From contig JAFYZH010000015.1 of assembly GCA_017548765.1 (NCBI GenBank), forward strand, positions 1 to 64,000: 64,000 nucleotides of DNA. The letters run 5' to 3'. This stretch comes from Lachnospiraceae bacterium (lineage in GTDB: Bacteria; Bacillota; Clostridia; Lachnospirales; Lachnospiraceae). The notes under the pieces are model-generated. The model made no database searches, was not told the DNA's origin, and saw nothing but the letters and a program-made list of their open reading frames with translations. Shown here piece after piece: positions 24,256 to 32,824 of the stretch. Numbering within the stretch: the first letter of the stretch is position 1; each line of letters opens with the position of its first letter. The position numbers were made by a program, and so were the translations under genes.

Positions 24256-26523
24256 ATGACGATCGAGGGTGCCATCGGGCACGTGGTTTATGAAAATGAA
24301 AAAAACGGCTATAAGGTCATGACCCTCGAAACGCAGGATGGGGAGTACACCATCGTCGGGCTCATGCCTTTAGCGGAGATCGGCGACTATGTGCAGGTCG
24401 AAGGGGAGTATCTCGAACACCCGATGTACGGCCCGCAGATAAAGGTGACTTCGTACGAGCGAAAGATGCCGCAGGACGTGATCTCGATCCGAAATTACCT
24501 GGGATCGGGAGCGATAAAGGGCATCGGCGAGAAGCTCGCTGCACGTATCGTCGATAAGTTCGGAACGGACACGTTCCGGATCATGGAGGAGGAACCCGAG
24601 CGGCTGTCCGAGGTTAAGGGTATCAGCCAGGGTAAGGCATATGAGATCGCCGCGCAGGTGCAGGGAAAGAGGCAGCTTCGCGACGCGATCATTTTCCTCC
24701 AAAACCTGGGGATCGGAACGTCCATGGCGGTCCGCATCTACGAGATCTACAAAGAGAATATCTATAATGTTCTTCGGGTGAACCCGTACGACCTGGTGGA
24801 GAAGGTATCCGGCATCGGTTTTAAGACAGCGGATGCCATCGCTCTGCGCCAGGGGCTGGCGTTCGACTCGGAATTCCGGATCTGCGCGGCCATGACGCAT
24901 CTGTTGCAGGAGGCCGGCGGCGAGGGACACACCTACCTCCCGAAGGGGGAGCTGGTGGCGCGAGCGCAGGAGCTACTGCAGGTCGATGTCACATTGGTCG
25001 AAAAGAACCTGACCGACATGATCCTGACCAGGACGGTCATCGCGAAGAAGCCGATGTTCCTGATGAACATGGATGTCAGCGACGAGACCGTGGATCCGGC
25101 AGAAGCAGATCCCGAGATCTACCTGGCCGCGTATTACTACACCGAGCTTGCGGTGGCGCGGAAATTGACCGATCTGGCATCTGCATCGATCCGCACGAAG
25201 GAGAAAAAAGAGCAGATCGAAGCGGAACTGGACCGCGTGATCGAAGAGGAAACACAGCTGAAAGAACTCGATGAGAACCAGAGGCTGGCGGTATTGACCG
25301 CGATCACCCACGGACTTACCATCGTGACCGGAGGTCCGGGTACCGGAAAAACGACGATCATCAACGCGATGATCCGGTACTTCCAGAAGAAGGGGCACAC
25401 CATCGCCCTGGCTGCGCCGACCGGTCGCGCGGCAAAACGAATGTCGGAAACGACAGGACATGAAGCAAAGACGATCCACCGCCTGCTGGAGGTATCCGGC
25501 GCGCCGGACGGGGCAGGCATGAAGTTCGGACGGGATGAGTTCACTCCGCTCGAAGAGGATGTGGTGATCGTCGACGAGATGAGTATGGTTGATATATTCC
25601 TGATGAACGGCCTGTTGAAGGCTCTGGTCCGGGGCATGCACGTCGTGCTGGTTGGCGACGTAGATCAGCTGCCCAGTGTCGGACCGGGGTGCGTGCTTCG
25701 TGACATCATCGCATCGGAACGTTTTCCGGTCGTGAAGCTCACGAAGATCTTCCGCCAGGCCGCCATGAGCGATATTATCATCAATGCACATAAGATCAAC
25801 CGCGGGCAGGATGTACAGCCGGATCCGAAGAGCCGGGATTTCCTGTTCGTTAAGAGGGATGTCGCTGCCCAGATCATTGGTGCGACGATCACGCTGCTGA
25901 GGGAGAAACTGCCGGACTATGTCCACGCACCTGTGCGTGACATTCAAGTCCTGACTCCCATGCGAAAGGGCGTCCTCGGGGTTGAAAACCTGAATCGAGA
26001 GTTGCAAAACGCGTTAAATCCTCCCCGCGAAAACCTGCGGGAAAAAGAGGCGGGCAACATCATTTTCCGCGAAGGCGATAAGGTGATGCAGATCCGCAAC
26101 AACTACCAGAAGGAGTGGGAGGTCCGCGGCAAGTTCAACATTCCCATCGCTAAGGGAATGGGCGTTTTCAACGGAGATCTGGGGATCATCAAGACCATTA
26201 ACCTATTTACCGAGCGTGTCGAAGTCGAGTTCGATGAGGGACGGATCGCGGAGTACACCTACGCGGAACTGGAGGAGCTGGATCAGGCTTATGCCGTCAC
26301 GATCCACAAGTCGCAGGGAAGCGAGTATCCGGCAGTGATCCTGCCGTTGCTTAGCGGTCCCATGATGCTGATGAACCGAAACCTGCTCTACACGGCCGTT
26401 ACGCGCGCCAAAAGCTGCGTGACTGTCGTCGGTAGCGTGGAGACGTTCCGCGGCATGATCCGGAATGAACGGCAAATGATGCGCTACAGCGGGCTGCAAG
26501 AACGGCTCGCGGAAGTCTTGTAA
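24256..26523 (+). CDS. recD2: RecD2-type 5'-3' DNA helicase
   Basis: RecD-like helicase acting in DNA repair outside a RecBCD complex. The 755-residue protein has the long N-terminal region of RecD2: an OB-like start, helix-hairpin-helix segments (K-G-I-G-E-K-L-A and V-S-G-I-G-F-K-T-A-D), then the superfamily 1 core with Walker A G-G-P-G-T-G-K-T-T near residue 360, D-E-M-S-M-V as Walker B, G-D-V-D-Q-L-P motif III and the late motif T-I-H-K-S-Q-G-S-E. Length is normal for the family (about 720-760). ATG 24256 is used with GAGAGG 10 bases before it; a TTG further up is possible. The comF gene follows 51 bases later. Confidence 0.94.
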   Translation: MTIEGAIGHVVYENEKNGYKVMTLETQDGEYTIVGLMPLAEIGDYVQVEGEYLEHPMYGPQIKVTSYERKMPQDVISIRNYLGSGAIKGIGEKLAARIVDKFGTDTFRIMEEEPERLSEVKGISQGKAYEIAAQVQGKRQLRDAIIFLQNLGIGTSMAVRIYEIYKENIYNVLRVNPYDLVEKVSGIGFKTADAIALRQGLAFDSEFRICAAMTHLLQEAGGEGHTYLPKGELVARAQELLQVDVTLVEKNLTDMILTRTVIAKKPMFLMNMDVSDETVDPAEADPEIYLAAYYYTELAVARKLTDLASASIRTKEKKEQIEAELDRVIEEETQLKELDENQRLAVLTAITHGLTIVTGGPGTGKTTIINAMIRYFQKKGHTIALAAPTGRAAKRMSETTGHEAKTIHRLLEVSGAPDGAGMKFGRDEFTPLEEDVVIVDEMSMVDIFLMNGLLKALVRGMHVVLVGDVDQLPSVGPGCVLRDIIASERFPVVKLTKIFRQAAMSDIIINAHKINRGQDVQPDPKSRDFLFVKRDVAAQIIGATITLLREKLPDYVHAPVRDIQVLTPMRKGVLGVENLNRELQNALNPPRENLREKEAGNIIFREGDKVMQIRNNYQKEWEVRGKFNIPIAKGMGVFNGDLGIIKTINLFTERVEVEFDEGRIAEYTYAELEELDQAYAVTIHKSQGSEYPAVILPLLSGPMMLMNRNLLYTAVTRAKSCVTVVGSVETFRGMIRNERQMMRYSGLQERLAEVL

Positions 26524-26574
26524 CCGTTAAAGGGGCCGAAAATCTCGGCCGGAAAGGATGGCAGAAGAGCGAGA

Positions 26575-27381
26575 ATGAACCGGATACGAACGCCGAGACG
26601 GATCGGGGAGGCTGTGATGCAGTTACTCTGGCCCAGACGGTGCCCGGTCTGTTTCGACATAGTGTCGAATGCAGGAAACCTGCATAACGGCCTGTGTTGC
26701 AATGCTTGCTATCCGAAGATCCGCTTCGTCAGCGGGGCGACGTGCTATAAATGCGGAGCCATGCTGATCCGGCAGGAAGATGAATTCTGCCCGGAATGCC
26801 GGACGAAAAACCGAAATTTCATACAGGGGATCGCGCTGATGGACTATACCTGTGAAGCCGCGGCGCATCTGCTGTGGAAATTGAAGTATGAGAATGGCCG
26901 GGAGTTTGCGGATTTTTTGACCGAAGAGATGGTTTCCCGTTACGGAGCACAAATCCACAACTGGCAGGCAGAGGTGATCCTGCCGGTACCCGTGCATAGA
27001 AGTAAGAAGCGGGAGCGAGGCTATAACCAGGCGGAGGTCTTGGCGAAGAAACTCGGAAAGAGATTGGGGATCCCGGTGGATCCGAAGGCTCTGGTCCGGG
27101 TGAAGAAAACGGTGGCGCAAAAGAAACTCGGACTGCAGGAGCGGCTGGATAATCTGCAGGGAGCATTTTCCGCGACTAAGCGCGCGGCGGCATATCGCCG
27201 TGTGATATTACTTGATGATATTTTTACCACCGGAAGTACGGCCCATGTATGCGTATCTCAGTTACTCAAGAAAGGCGTACAGGAAGTGTACCTGGTGAAT
27301 TATAGTATTGGAAGAGGCATCGGATCCTGTGCGGATCTGCATGCAGGAGGAAAAAATGATAGAGGAGAAGATAAGCCCTAA
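26575..27381 (+). CDS. comF: ComF family phosphoribosyltransferase-like protein
   Basis: The 268-residue protein has the N-terminal Cys-rich zinc region (C-P-V-C, C-x-x-C, C-Y-K-C, C-P-E-C pairs) and a C-terminal PRTase domain with the PRPP loop V-I-L-L-D-D-I-F-T-T-G-S-T. In naturally competent Firmicutes ComFC helps bring transformed DNA into the cytoplasm; elsewhere its job is less clear. The presence of type IV pili and this gene is compatible with competence, but no ComEA/ComEC is in the window. The end overlaps the next gene by 26 bases. Confidence 0.92.
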   Translation: MNRIRTPRRIGEAVMQLLWPRRCPVCFDIVSNAGNLHNGLCCNACYPKIRFVSGATCYKCGAMLIRQEDEFCPECRTKNRNFIQGIALMDYTCEAAAHLLWKLKYENGREFADFLTEEMVSRYGAQIHNWQAEVILPVPVHRSKKRERGYNQAEVLAKKLGKRLGIPVDPKALVRVKKTVAQKKLGLQERLDNLQGAFSATKRAAAYRRVILLDDIFTTGSTAHVCVSQLLKKGVQEVYLVNYSIGRGIGSCADLHAGGKNDRGEDKP

Positions 27382-29704
27382 GGTGAAAGACGCCTTGAAG
27401 ACGAGCGGGGTCGATGTCGATGAGATACTGGCATCGAGCCCTGTCGATCTGTCCTTCGAGGCGGAATATCTGGACGGGTATCTGGTTTTGACTCAAACGC
27501 AACTGGCACTGGCGCTTTACGATAAGCGCCTGGAGGAAGTGCGCGTTTTTAAGGGCTACATGCCCAAAAAGAAAAAGAAGAAGGTCGTACAGCCGCCCGT
27601 CGAGTCGGACGTTAAGGTGGCGATCTGGGACCGCGCGAAGATCGAGGATCTGAAGATCGAGCATCAGGTCGCAACGAACCTTTTGGTGGCGACCATCGGC
27701 GGCGAGTCCGTGCAGCTCTGTGCGTTCACGAACCTGTATCTGGGGTCGATGAACCACCTGGTGAAGGTCTACGATAACGGCGAGCAGATCATGCCCCAGG
27801 AAGAGGAGGAAGATCCTTCCCTGTTCTGTCCGGTCTGCCACACGAAGTATCCGGACCCGAAGCGGAAGATCTGCCCGAACTGCATGAGCAAAAAGTCCAT
27901 CTTTTTACGGGCGCTTAAGTATTTTACGAAGTATAAGTTTTCGCTGATCGTCATGTTCGCGGGCTTCGGCCTGTCGGCGGCGCTGGGCCTGATCTGGCCG
28001 TATTTCACCGGTTCGGTCCTGTACGGACAGGTCCTCGAGAAGAAGGACGTTCCGTTCTTCGAGTTTCTGGGACTTTCCGGTAAGCACACCATGCTTTTGA
28101 TAGTTCTGGTGCTGACATTGCTCGGTTCCCGCGTGCTCATGACGTTAAACAACATGGTGCACGGCATCGTGTCGTCCAACATCGTCGTACATGCGATCCT
28201 TAACATGAAGAAGGATGTATTTGCGTCCATGGAGAACCTCTCCATGCGCTTCTACACCTCGAAGCAGACCGGTACGCTGATGACACGCTGCCTGCGTGAC
28301 GCGGACCGCATCACAGGCTTCTTCCTGGATGCTGCGCCGGCCCTGCTTGTGAACACCTTCTCGATCATCATCACGTTCATCGTCATTTTCCGCATGAACT
28401 GGCAGATGTCGATCGTTGCGGTAGTTCTGTTGCCGTTGCTCGTATTCATGTCCGTGAAGTTGAAGCCCGGACTTTGGATCCTGAACGGCCGCCGTCACCG
28501 TGCGGAGAGTTCCGTGAACAGTAGGGTCAATGATAACCTGACGGGCGCGCGTGTCGTTCGTGCCTTCGGTCAGGAGGACCCCGAAACCTCACGTTTTGAG
28601 CCGCCGAACGAATATCTGCGCGACGCGGAAGTACGTATCGTAAAGTATAACAACCGTTTCACGCTTTTATATGAATTGATCCAGCAGGTTTCCAGCATCT
28701 GGGTATGGGTGCTCGGTGCCTTCATGGTCCTGAATGTGAAGAGCATGAGCTACGGCGACCTGATCACGTTCGTCGGCTATATCGGCCAGATGAGCGGTCC
28801 GCTGCAGTCATTTTCCTGGATGTTCCGGAGCTGGTCCGAATCGATCAATGCCGCGCAGCGTATGTTTGAGATCATCGACGCGGTACCGGAAGTCCGCGAG
28901 GATCCGAACCCGATCGCCCTCACGAACCCGCGCGGCGAGATCGTGATCCGCGACATGAGCTTCGGTTACGATTCGAACCGTCCGGTCCTGAAGAAGATCA
29001 ACCTGCGCGTGAAACCCGGCGAGATGCTGGGCATCGTGGGCCGTTCCGGCGCCGGAAAGACGACGCTGGTATCCCTGCTGTCTCGTCTGTACGACGTGGA
29101 CGAAGGCTCGATCGAGGTCGACGGCATCGATGTCAAGAAGCTTTCCTTTAAGGATCTGCGACGCAACATCGCCATGGTTTCGCAGGAGACCTACATCTTC
29201 ATGGGAACCGTTTTGGACAATATCGCTTATGCCCGTGAGGGCGTGTCCCGCCTGGAGGTCATCGAGGCGGCGAAACTGGCCGGCGCGCACGATTTCATTT
29301 CGAAGATGCCGGATGGTTATGACACGGTCATCGGCTCGGCGGGTCGTCAGCTTTCGGGCGGCGAGCGCCAGCGTATCTCTATCGCCCGTGCCATCGTTGC
29401 CAATCCGAAGATCCTGATCCTCGATGAGGCGACCGCGAGCGTGGATACCGAGACGGAGAAGATCATCCAGACCTCCCTGAACCGTTTGATCGAGGGCAGA
29501 ACGACGCTGTCGATCGCGCACCGTCTGTCGACGCTGCGGGATGCGAAGCACCTGATCGTCATCGAGAACGGACGGATCGAAGAGGAGGGGAGCCGCGAAG
29601 AGCTCGAGGCTCTGGGAGGCATTTTCCACAGATTAAATCAATTACAGACCAAGTCCCTGGCACTGAAGGAATTGGAGCAGGACCAGGAACAGGAGCAGGA
29701 GTAA
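27356..29704 (+). CDS. ABC exporter half with zinc-ribbon N-terminal domain (DUF1854-associated)
   Basis: The 782-residue protein has an unusual N-terminal part of ~150 residues resembling the domain at the start of its partner at 30481, then a zinc ribbon (C-P-V-C ... C-P-N-C, about 157-180), six membrane helices and a nucleotide-binding domain with Walker A G-R-S-G-A-G-K-T-T (near 562), signature L-S-G-G-E-R-Q (near 666) and Walker B I-L-I-L-D-E-A-T. Start at 27356 follows AGGAGG. With the next two genes it forms a conserved trio ABC / DUF1854 / ABC that in some bacteria is described as linked to cyanophycin metabolism; no cyanophycin genes are seen here. Half-transporters probably form a heterodimer. 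Confidence 0.93.
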   Translation: MIEEKISPKVKDALKTSGVDVDEILASSPVDLSFEAEYLDGYLVLTQTQLALALYDKRLEEVRVFKGYMPKKKKKKVVQPPVESDVKVAIWDRAKIEDLKIEHQVATNLLVATIGGESVQLCAFTNLYLGSMNHLVKVYDNGEQIMPQEEEEDPSLFCPVCHTKYPDPKRKICPNCMSKKSIFLRALKYFTKYKFSLIVMFAGFGLSAALGLIWPYFTGSVLYGQVLEKKDVPFFEFLGLSGKHTMLLIVLVLTLLGSRVLMTLNNMVHGIVSSNIVVHAILNMKKDVFASMENLSMRFYTSKQTGTLMTRCLRDADRITGFFLDAAPALLVNTFSIIITFIVIFRMNWQMSIVAVVLLPLLVFMSVKLKPGLWILNGRRHRAESSVNSRVNDNLTGARVVRAFGQEDPETSRFEPPNEYLRDAEVRIVKYNNRFTLLYELIQQVSSIWVWVLGAFMVLNVKSMSYGDLITFVGYIGQMSGPLQSFSWMFRSWSESINAAQRMFEIIDAVPEVREDPNPIALTNPRGEIVIRDMSFGYDSNRPVLKKINLRVKPGEMLGIVGRSGAGKTTLVSLLSRLYDVDEGSIEVDGIDVKKLSFKDLRRNIAMVSQETYIFMGTVLDNIAYAREGVSRLEVIEAAKLAGAHDFISKMPDGYDTVIGSAGRQLSGGERQRISIARAIVANPKILILDEATASVDTETEKIIQTSLNRLIEGRTTLSIAHRLSTLRDAKHLIVIENGRIEEEGSREELEALGGIFHRLNQLQTKSLALKELEQDQEQEQE

Positions 29705-29737
29705 CGGACCGTTTGGAATGTCCGTTAGGAGGATAAA

Positions 29738-30292
29738 ATGAGTAAAGAGATCAATGAAAGAAAGAACGTCGGCGTGTCGCAGGAGGCCGTGGATCAGATG
29801 ATCACGACCCGACTCCTCGATGACGCGAAAGTTCGTTTTATTAAGACGGAGGGTGGTTTCCTGAGCCTGGAGACGGAGGAGAAGAAGTATGCGCGCGTGA
29901 AGGTTTTGCGCCTCTTCCCGTTTACGGATCCGAACCGTTACATCTCCGTGCGCGACCATAATGATAAGGACCGTGAGATCGGTGTGATCGAGGACCTGGC
30001 CGCGATGTCAGAGGAAACACAGAAGCTCATTCATGAGCAGCTGGACCTGTATTATTTCACGCCGGTGATCACGAAGATCTTCAGCATCAAGGATGAATAC
30101 GGTTACGCGTATTTCCACGTGATGACCGATGCCGGCGAATGCAAGTTTGCCATCAACATGGGCGCGAATGCCGTGGCACGACTGTCCGACACCCGCCTGC
30201 TCATCACGGACCTTGACGAAAACCGCTTCGAAGTCCGCGACGTATCAAAACTGACGGTAAAAGAGCAGAGACGGTTAGACTTATTTATGTGA
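29738..30292 (+). CDS. DUF1854 family protein
   Basis: This 184-residue soluble protein shows the DUF1854 core: R-V-K-V-L-R-L-F-P-F-T-D-P-N-R-Y-I-S-V-R-D, R-E-I-G-V-I-E-D-L and the late L-L-I-T-D-L-D-E-N-R-F. The family is found between or next to the two ABC genes with N-terminal extensions, and probably works with them, perhaps as a regulatory or cargo-binding part; no biochemical role is known to me. The start has AGGAGG 5 bases before it. A structured RNA candidate begins directly at its stop codon. Confidence 0.88.
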   Translation: MSKEINERKNVGVSQEAVDQMITTRLLDDAKVRFIKTEGGFLSLETEEKKYARVKVLRLFPFTDPNRYISVRDHNDKDREIGVIEDLAAMSEETQKLIHEQLDLYYFTPVITKIFSIKDEYGYAYFHVMTDAGECKFAINMGANAVARLSDTRLLITDLDENRFEVRDVSKLTVKEQRRLDLFM

Positions 30293-30293
30293 T

Positions 30294-30457
30294 TGATACT
30301 AGGCTCGAAAAGTACACGTGCGAATGCTTGTATTCGCAAACGTGACCTTGAGAGACGAACAAACATGAGCCATACCGATTTCCGAAGGAAAGCGAAGAGT
30401 ATGGCGAATGTTTGTAGGATTGCGAGAGTTCGAAGAACGGAGCGATCCGTAGTATCA
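30294..30457 (+). ncRNA. Candidate structured RNA, copy 1
   Basis: A 164-nt element lies between the DUF1854 gene and the second ABC gene. Outer stem TGATACTA/TAGTATCA closes it. Inside are a 5' hairpin (CACG and GCGAAT arms, 30315-30344), the conserved run GAACAAACATGAGCC (30357-30371), stem GCCATAC/GTATGGC (30369-30405) and stem GGATTGC/GCGATCC (30417-30448) containing GTTC-GAA-GAAC. Copy 2 at 50602-50774 keeps the loops and changes the stems with pairing preserved. Confidence 0.7.
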
Positions 30458-30480
30458 TGAACAAACTAAAAGGAGACATT

Positions 30481-32667
30481 ATGCAGCTAAAATACGATAT
30501 CCCCGCCGCGAAGGCATTGCCCTTAGAGGAAGGGGAGAGCTTATACTACTGCGTGCCGTATGACGTATCGCAGGAGGACCGCAGCTGGATCACCGACGGG
30601 TATCTGGCGGTGAGCTCGAAACGCGTATTCGTCCTGCGCGGGTCGGAGGTCGTGAAGACCTACACGATCAGCCAGATGAAACATACGCGGGCCGAGGTGA
30701 CCATCGGCGGCGGTATGCTCGTCACGACGATCGATGGCGTGCAGAATTTCATCGTGCGTTATTCCGCGAAGCACCGGACACGGTTTGCTTACATGGCGCG
30801 CGGTATCAACATTTTGAGTAAAGGGCGCACCGAGATGGTGGAGAGCCACGAGCATGAGACGCAGTGTCCGGTATGCGGACGCGCCCTTACGCAGTCGGGC
30901 ATCTGCCCCAAGTGCGCAGACCAGGGCGGTTTGTTTCGCGATTTCGTGAAACTGGTCGTTCCCTATCGGAAGCGGATCGTTGTCATCACACTGGTCATGA
31001 TCATGGCTTCCGTTGTGACCTTGCTGAACCCGCATCTGCAGGGTAAATTGATCGATGACGTCTTCAAGAGCGAGGACGGATCCATGCAAAAAGCGATGCT
31101 GTTCCTGGGCGGCATGTTCTTCCTGGGCGCGGGCATCGTCGTGATCAATGTCATCAAAACCTACCTCTGTACGCTGCTGGGCACGCAGATCGCGAAGGAT
31201 GTGCGTAAGACATTGTTCGACAAACTGCAGAGACTGTCCGTACAGTTCGTAAATGACCGCCGTCCCGGCGAGCTCATGGAGCGTGTCGTTTATGATACGG
31301 GCAATATCAAACAGTTCATGCAGAATACGTTTTGTAACCTGTTTACGGTCGTTATCATCTTTGCGCTGGATGTTATCTTCATGGTCCTTATGAACTGGAA
31401 GATGGCCCTCCTCGCATTTACCAGTGCGCCGTTCGGCGTCTGGTTCACCCTGCAATTCCGTAAGACGATCCGCCGCCGTTATCACATGCAGTTCCGAAGA
31501 GAGGATGAAGTCAGCAGCAACCTGCAGGACGTGATCTCCGGTATGCGCGTTGTGAAGACGTACGGTAAGGAAGCGAAGGAAAAGCAGAAGTTCGACGACC
31601 TGGCTGAGCAGTTTTCCAAGATCTCGTTCAGCAACGAGCGGTTCTGGGCTCTGTTCAACCCGCTCATCCATTTCATCATGGGCTTTGGTATCTTCTTCGT
31701 GCTGATGTACGGTGGTATGAAGGTCCTGGACGAAGAGATGAGTTCCGGTGATCTGTTCAAATTCGTGACCTACACAAACATGCTGTATCAATACATCCAG
31801 TGGATGACTTCGATGCCGCGTGAGATCACGGGTCTGATCTCCAGTATGGAGCGTATCAACGACGTTATGATGCAGGAGGAACTCATCCGGGACGATGACG
31901 ATGCGATCCGCCACGACATCGAGGGCGAGGTGGAATTCCGCCACGCATCCTTCGGTTACAAGTCCTACGAGCCCGTGCTTGAGGACATCAACCTGAAGGT
32001 GAAGAAAGGAGAGATGATCGGTATCGTCGGACCTTCGGGTGCCGGTAAATCGACCCTCATCAACCTCCTGATGCGCCTGTACGAGATCGATGACGGCGAA
32101 CTGTTCATCGACGGAATCCCGCTGAAGGACATCCGCAACGATTACTACCATTCGCAGCTCGGCGTTGTGCTGCAGGAGACCTTCCTGTTTACCGGAACCA
32201 TCCTGAGCAACATCCGTTTTGCGAAGCCGGACGCTTCCTACGAGGAAGTCATCCAGGCGGCGAAACTGGCCAATGCGCATGACTTCATCACGAAGATGCC
32301 GGACGGCTACAACACCTATGTCGGCGAGAAGGGTATGACACTGTCCGGAGGAGAACGCCAGCGTATCGCGATCGCGCGTGCCATCCTGAAGCAGCCGCGT
32401 CTGCTCATCCTGGATGAGGCGACTGCGAGTCTGGATACCGAGAGCGAATTCCTGATCCAGCAGGCGCTGGAGCGTCTGACACAGGGCCGGACGACATTTG
32501 CCATCGCGCACCGCCTGTCCACCCTGAAGAATGCAGACCGCCTTCTGGTCATCGATGATCACACGATCGCCGAGATCGGAACGCATGAGGAGCTGGTAGC
32601 GCAGAAGGGCATCTACTACCGCCTGGTGAAGGCACAGCTCGAGATGCAGGCACAGGCCGGCGCTTAA
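30481..32667 (+). CDS. ABC exporter half with zinc-ribbon N-terminal domain, second subunit
   Basis: The 728-residue partner of the protein at 27356 has an N-terminal beta-rich domain (about 1-115, PH-like by its pattern, inferred), a zinc ribbon C-P-V-C-G ... C-P-K-C (about 129-145), six membrane helices and an ATPase domain with Walker A G-P-S-G-A-G-K-S-T (near 518), signature L-S-G-G-E-R-Q (near 621) and L-L-I-L-D-E-A-T. Both half-transporters have an intact catalytic Glu, so both sites could hydrolyse ATP. The start is set by AAGGAG 7 bases upstream. The transported compound is unknown. Confidence 0.93.
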   Translation: MQLKYDIPAAKALPLEEGESLYYCVPYDVSQEDRSWITDGYLAVSSKRVFVLRGSEVVKTYTISQMKHTRAEVTIGGGMLVTTIDGVQNFIVRYSAKHRTRFAYMARGINILSKGRTEMVESHEHETQCPVCGRALTQSGICPKCADQGGLFRDFVKLVVPYRKRIVVITLVMIMASVVTLLNPHLQGKLIDDVFKSEDGSMQKAMLFLGGMFFLGAGIVVINVIKTYLCTLLGTQIAKDVRKTLFDKLQRLSVQFVNDRRPGELMERVVYDTGNIKQFMQNTFCNLFTVVIIFALDVIFMVLMNWKMALLAFTSAPFGVWFTLQFRKTIRRRYHMQFRREDEVSSNLQDVISGMRVVKTYGKEAKEKQKFDDLAEQFSKISFSNERFWALFNPLIHFIMGFGIFFVLMYGGMKVLDEEMSSGDLFKFVTYTNMLYQYIQWMTSMPREITGLISSMERINDVMMQEELIRDDDDAIRHDIEGEVEFRHASFGYKSYEPVLEDINLKVKKGEMIGIVGPSGAGKSTLINLLMRLYEIDDGELFIDGIPLKDIRNDYYHSQLGVVLQETFLFTGTILSNIRFAKPDASYEEVIQAAKLANAHDFITKMPDGYNTYVGEKGMTLSGGERQRIAIARAILKQPRLLILDEATASLDTESEFLIQQALERLTQGRTTFAIAHRLSTLKNADRLLVIDDHTIAEIGTHEELVAQKGIYYRLVKAQLEMQAQAGA

Positions 32668-32670
32668 AAT

Positions 32671-32738
32671 GTGACAATGTGACACCGGGGACGGTTCTTT
32701 TTGTCACCGTGACAAAAAGAACCGTCCCCATTGTCACC
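32671..32738. repeat. REP-like palindrome (GGGGACGGTTCTTT type)
   Basis: A perfect 21-bp inverted repeat (32687-32707 and 32709-32729) has a single-base centre, and outer arms GTGACAATG/CATTGTCAC extend it. The core GGGGACGGTTCTTTTTGTC is a type of sequence I know as widely scattered in bacterial genomes, often near Y1-type REP transposases. None is coded in this window. It may also act as terminator for the ABC operon. Confidence 0.8.
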
Positions 32739-32755
32739 AAAAACAACTTGTATAT

Positions 32756-32784
32756 TTGACTCCCTTATATTAAAATAGTAGTAT
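32756..32784 (+). promoter_or_regulatory. Promoter of esterase gene
   Basis: TTGACT, 17 bases and TAGTAT. It lies inside a 59-base inverted repeat (32758-32816) whose arms GACTCCCTT and AAGGGAGTC bracket the -35 region and the ribosome site area. Confidence 0.6.
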
Positions 32785-32816
32785 CATTTTTTACTACCAT
32801 TTTGAGAAAGGGAGTC
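32758..32816 (+). promoter_or_regulatory. Long inverted repeat spanning promoter and ribosome site
   Basis: Arms GACTCCCTT...AAAAT-GTAGTA and TACTA-CATTTT...AAGGGAGTC pair over about 22 positions. The 3' arm contains the AAGGGAG that serves as ribosome site for the ATG at 32825. It may be an operator, or a fold that hides the ribosome site when a longer transcript is made. Confidence 0.6.
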
Positions 32817-32824
32817 AATTTCAT

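Noticed and set aside
30294..30457. Hammerhead or other known self-cleaving ribozyme
   Set aside because: The hammerhead core (CTGATGA and GAAA at the junction) is absent and the layout does not fit the other ribozymes I know.
30541..32685. 714-codon frame on the minus strand
   Set aside because: Mirror frame of the second ABC gene, which has all ABC motifs; no ribosome site and no plausible protein.
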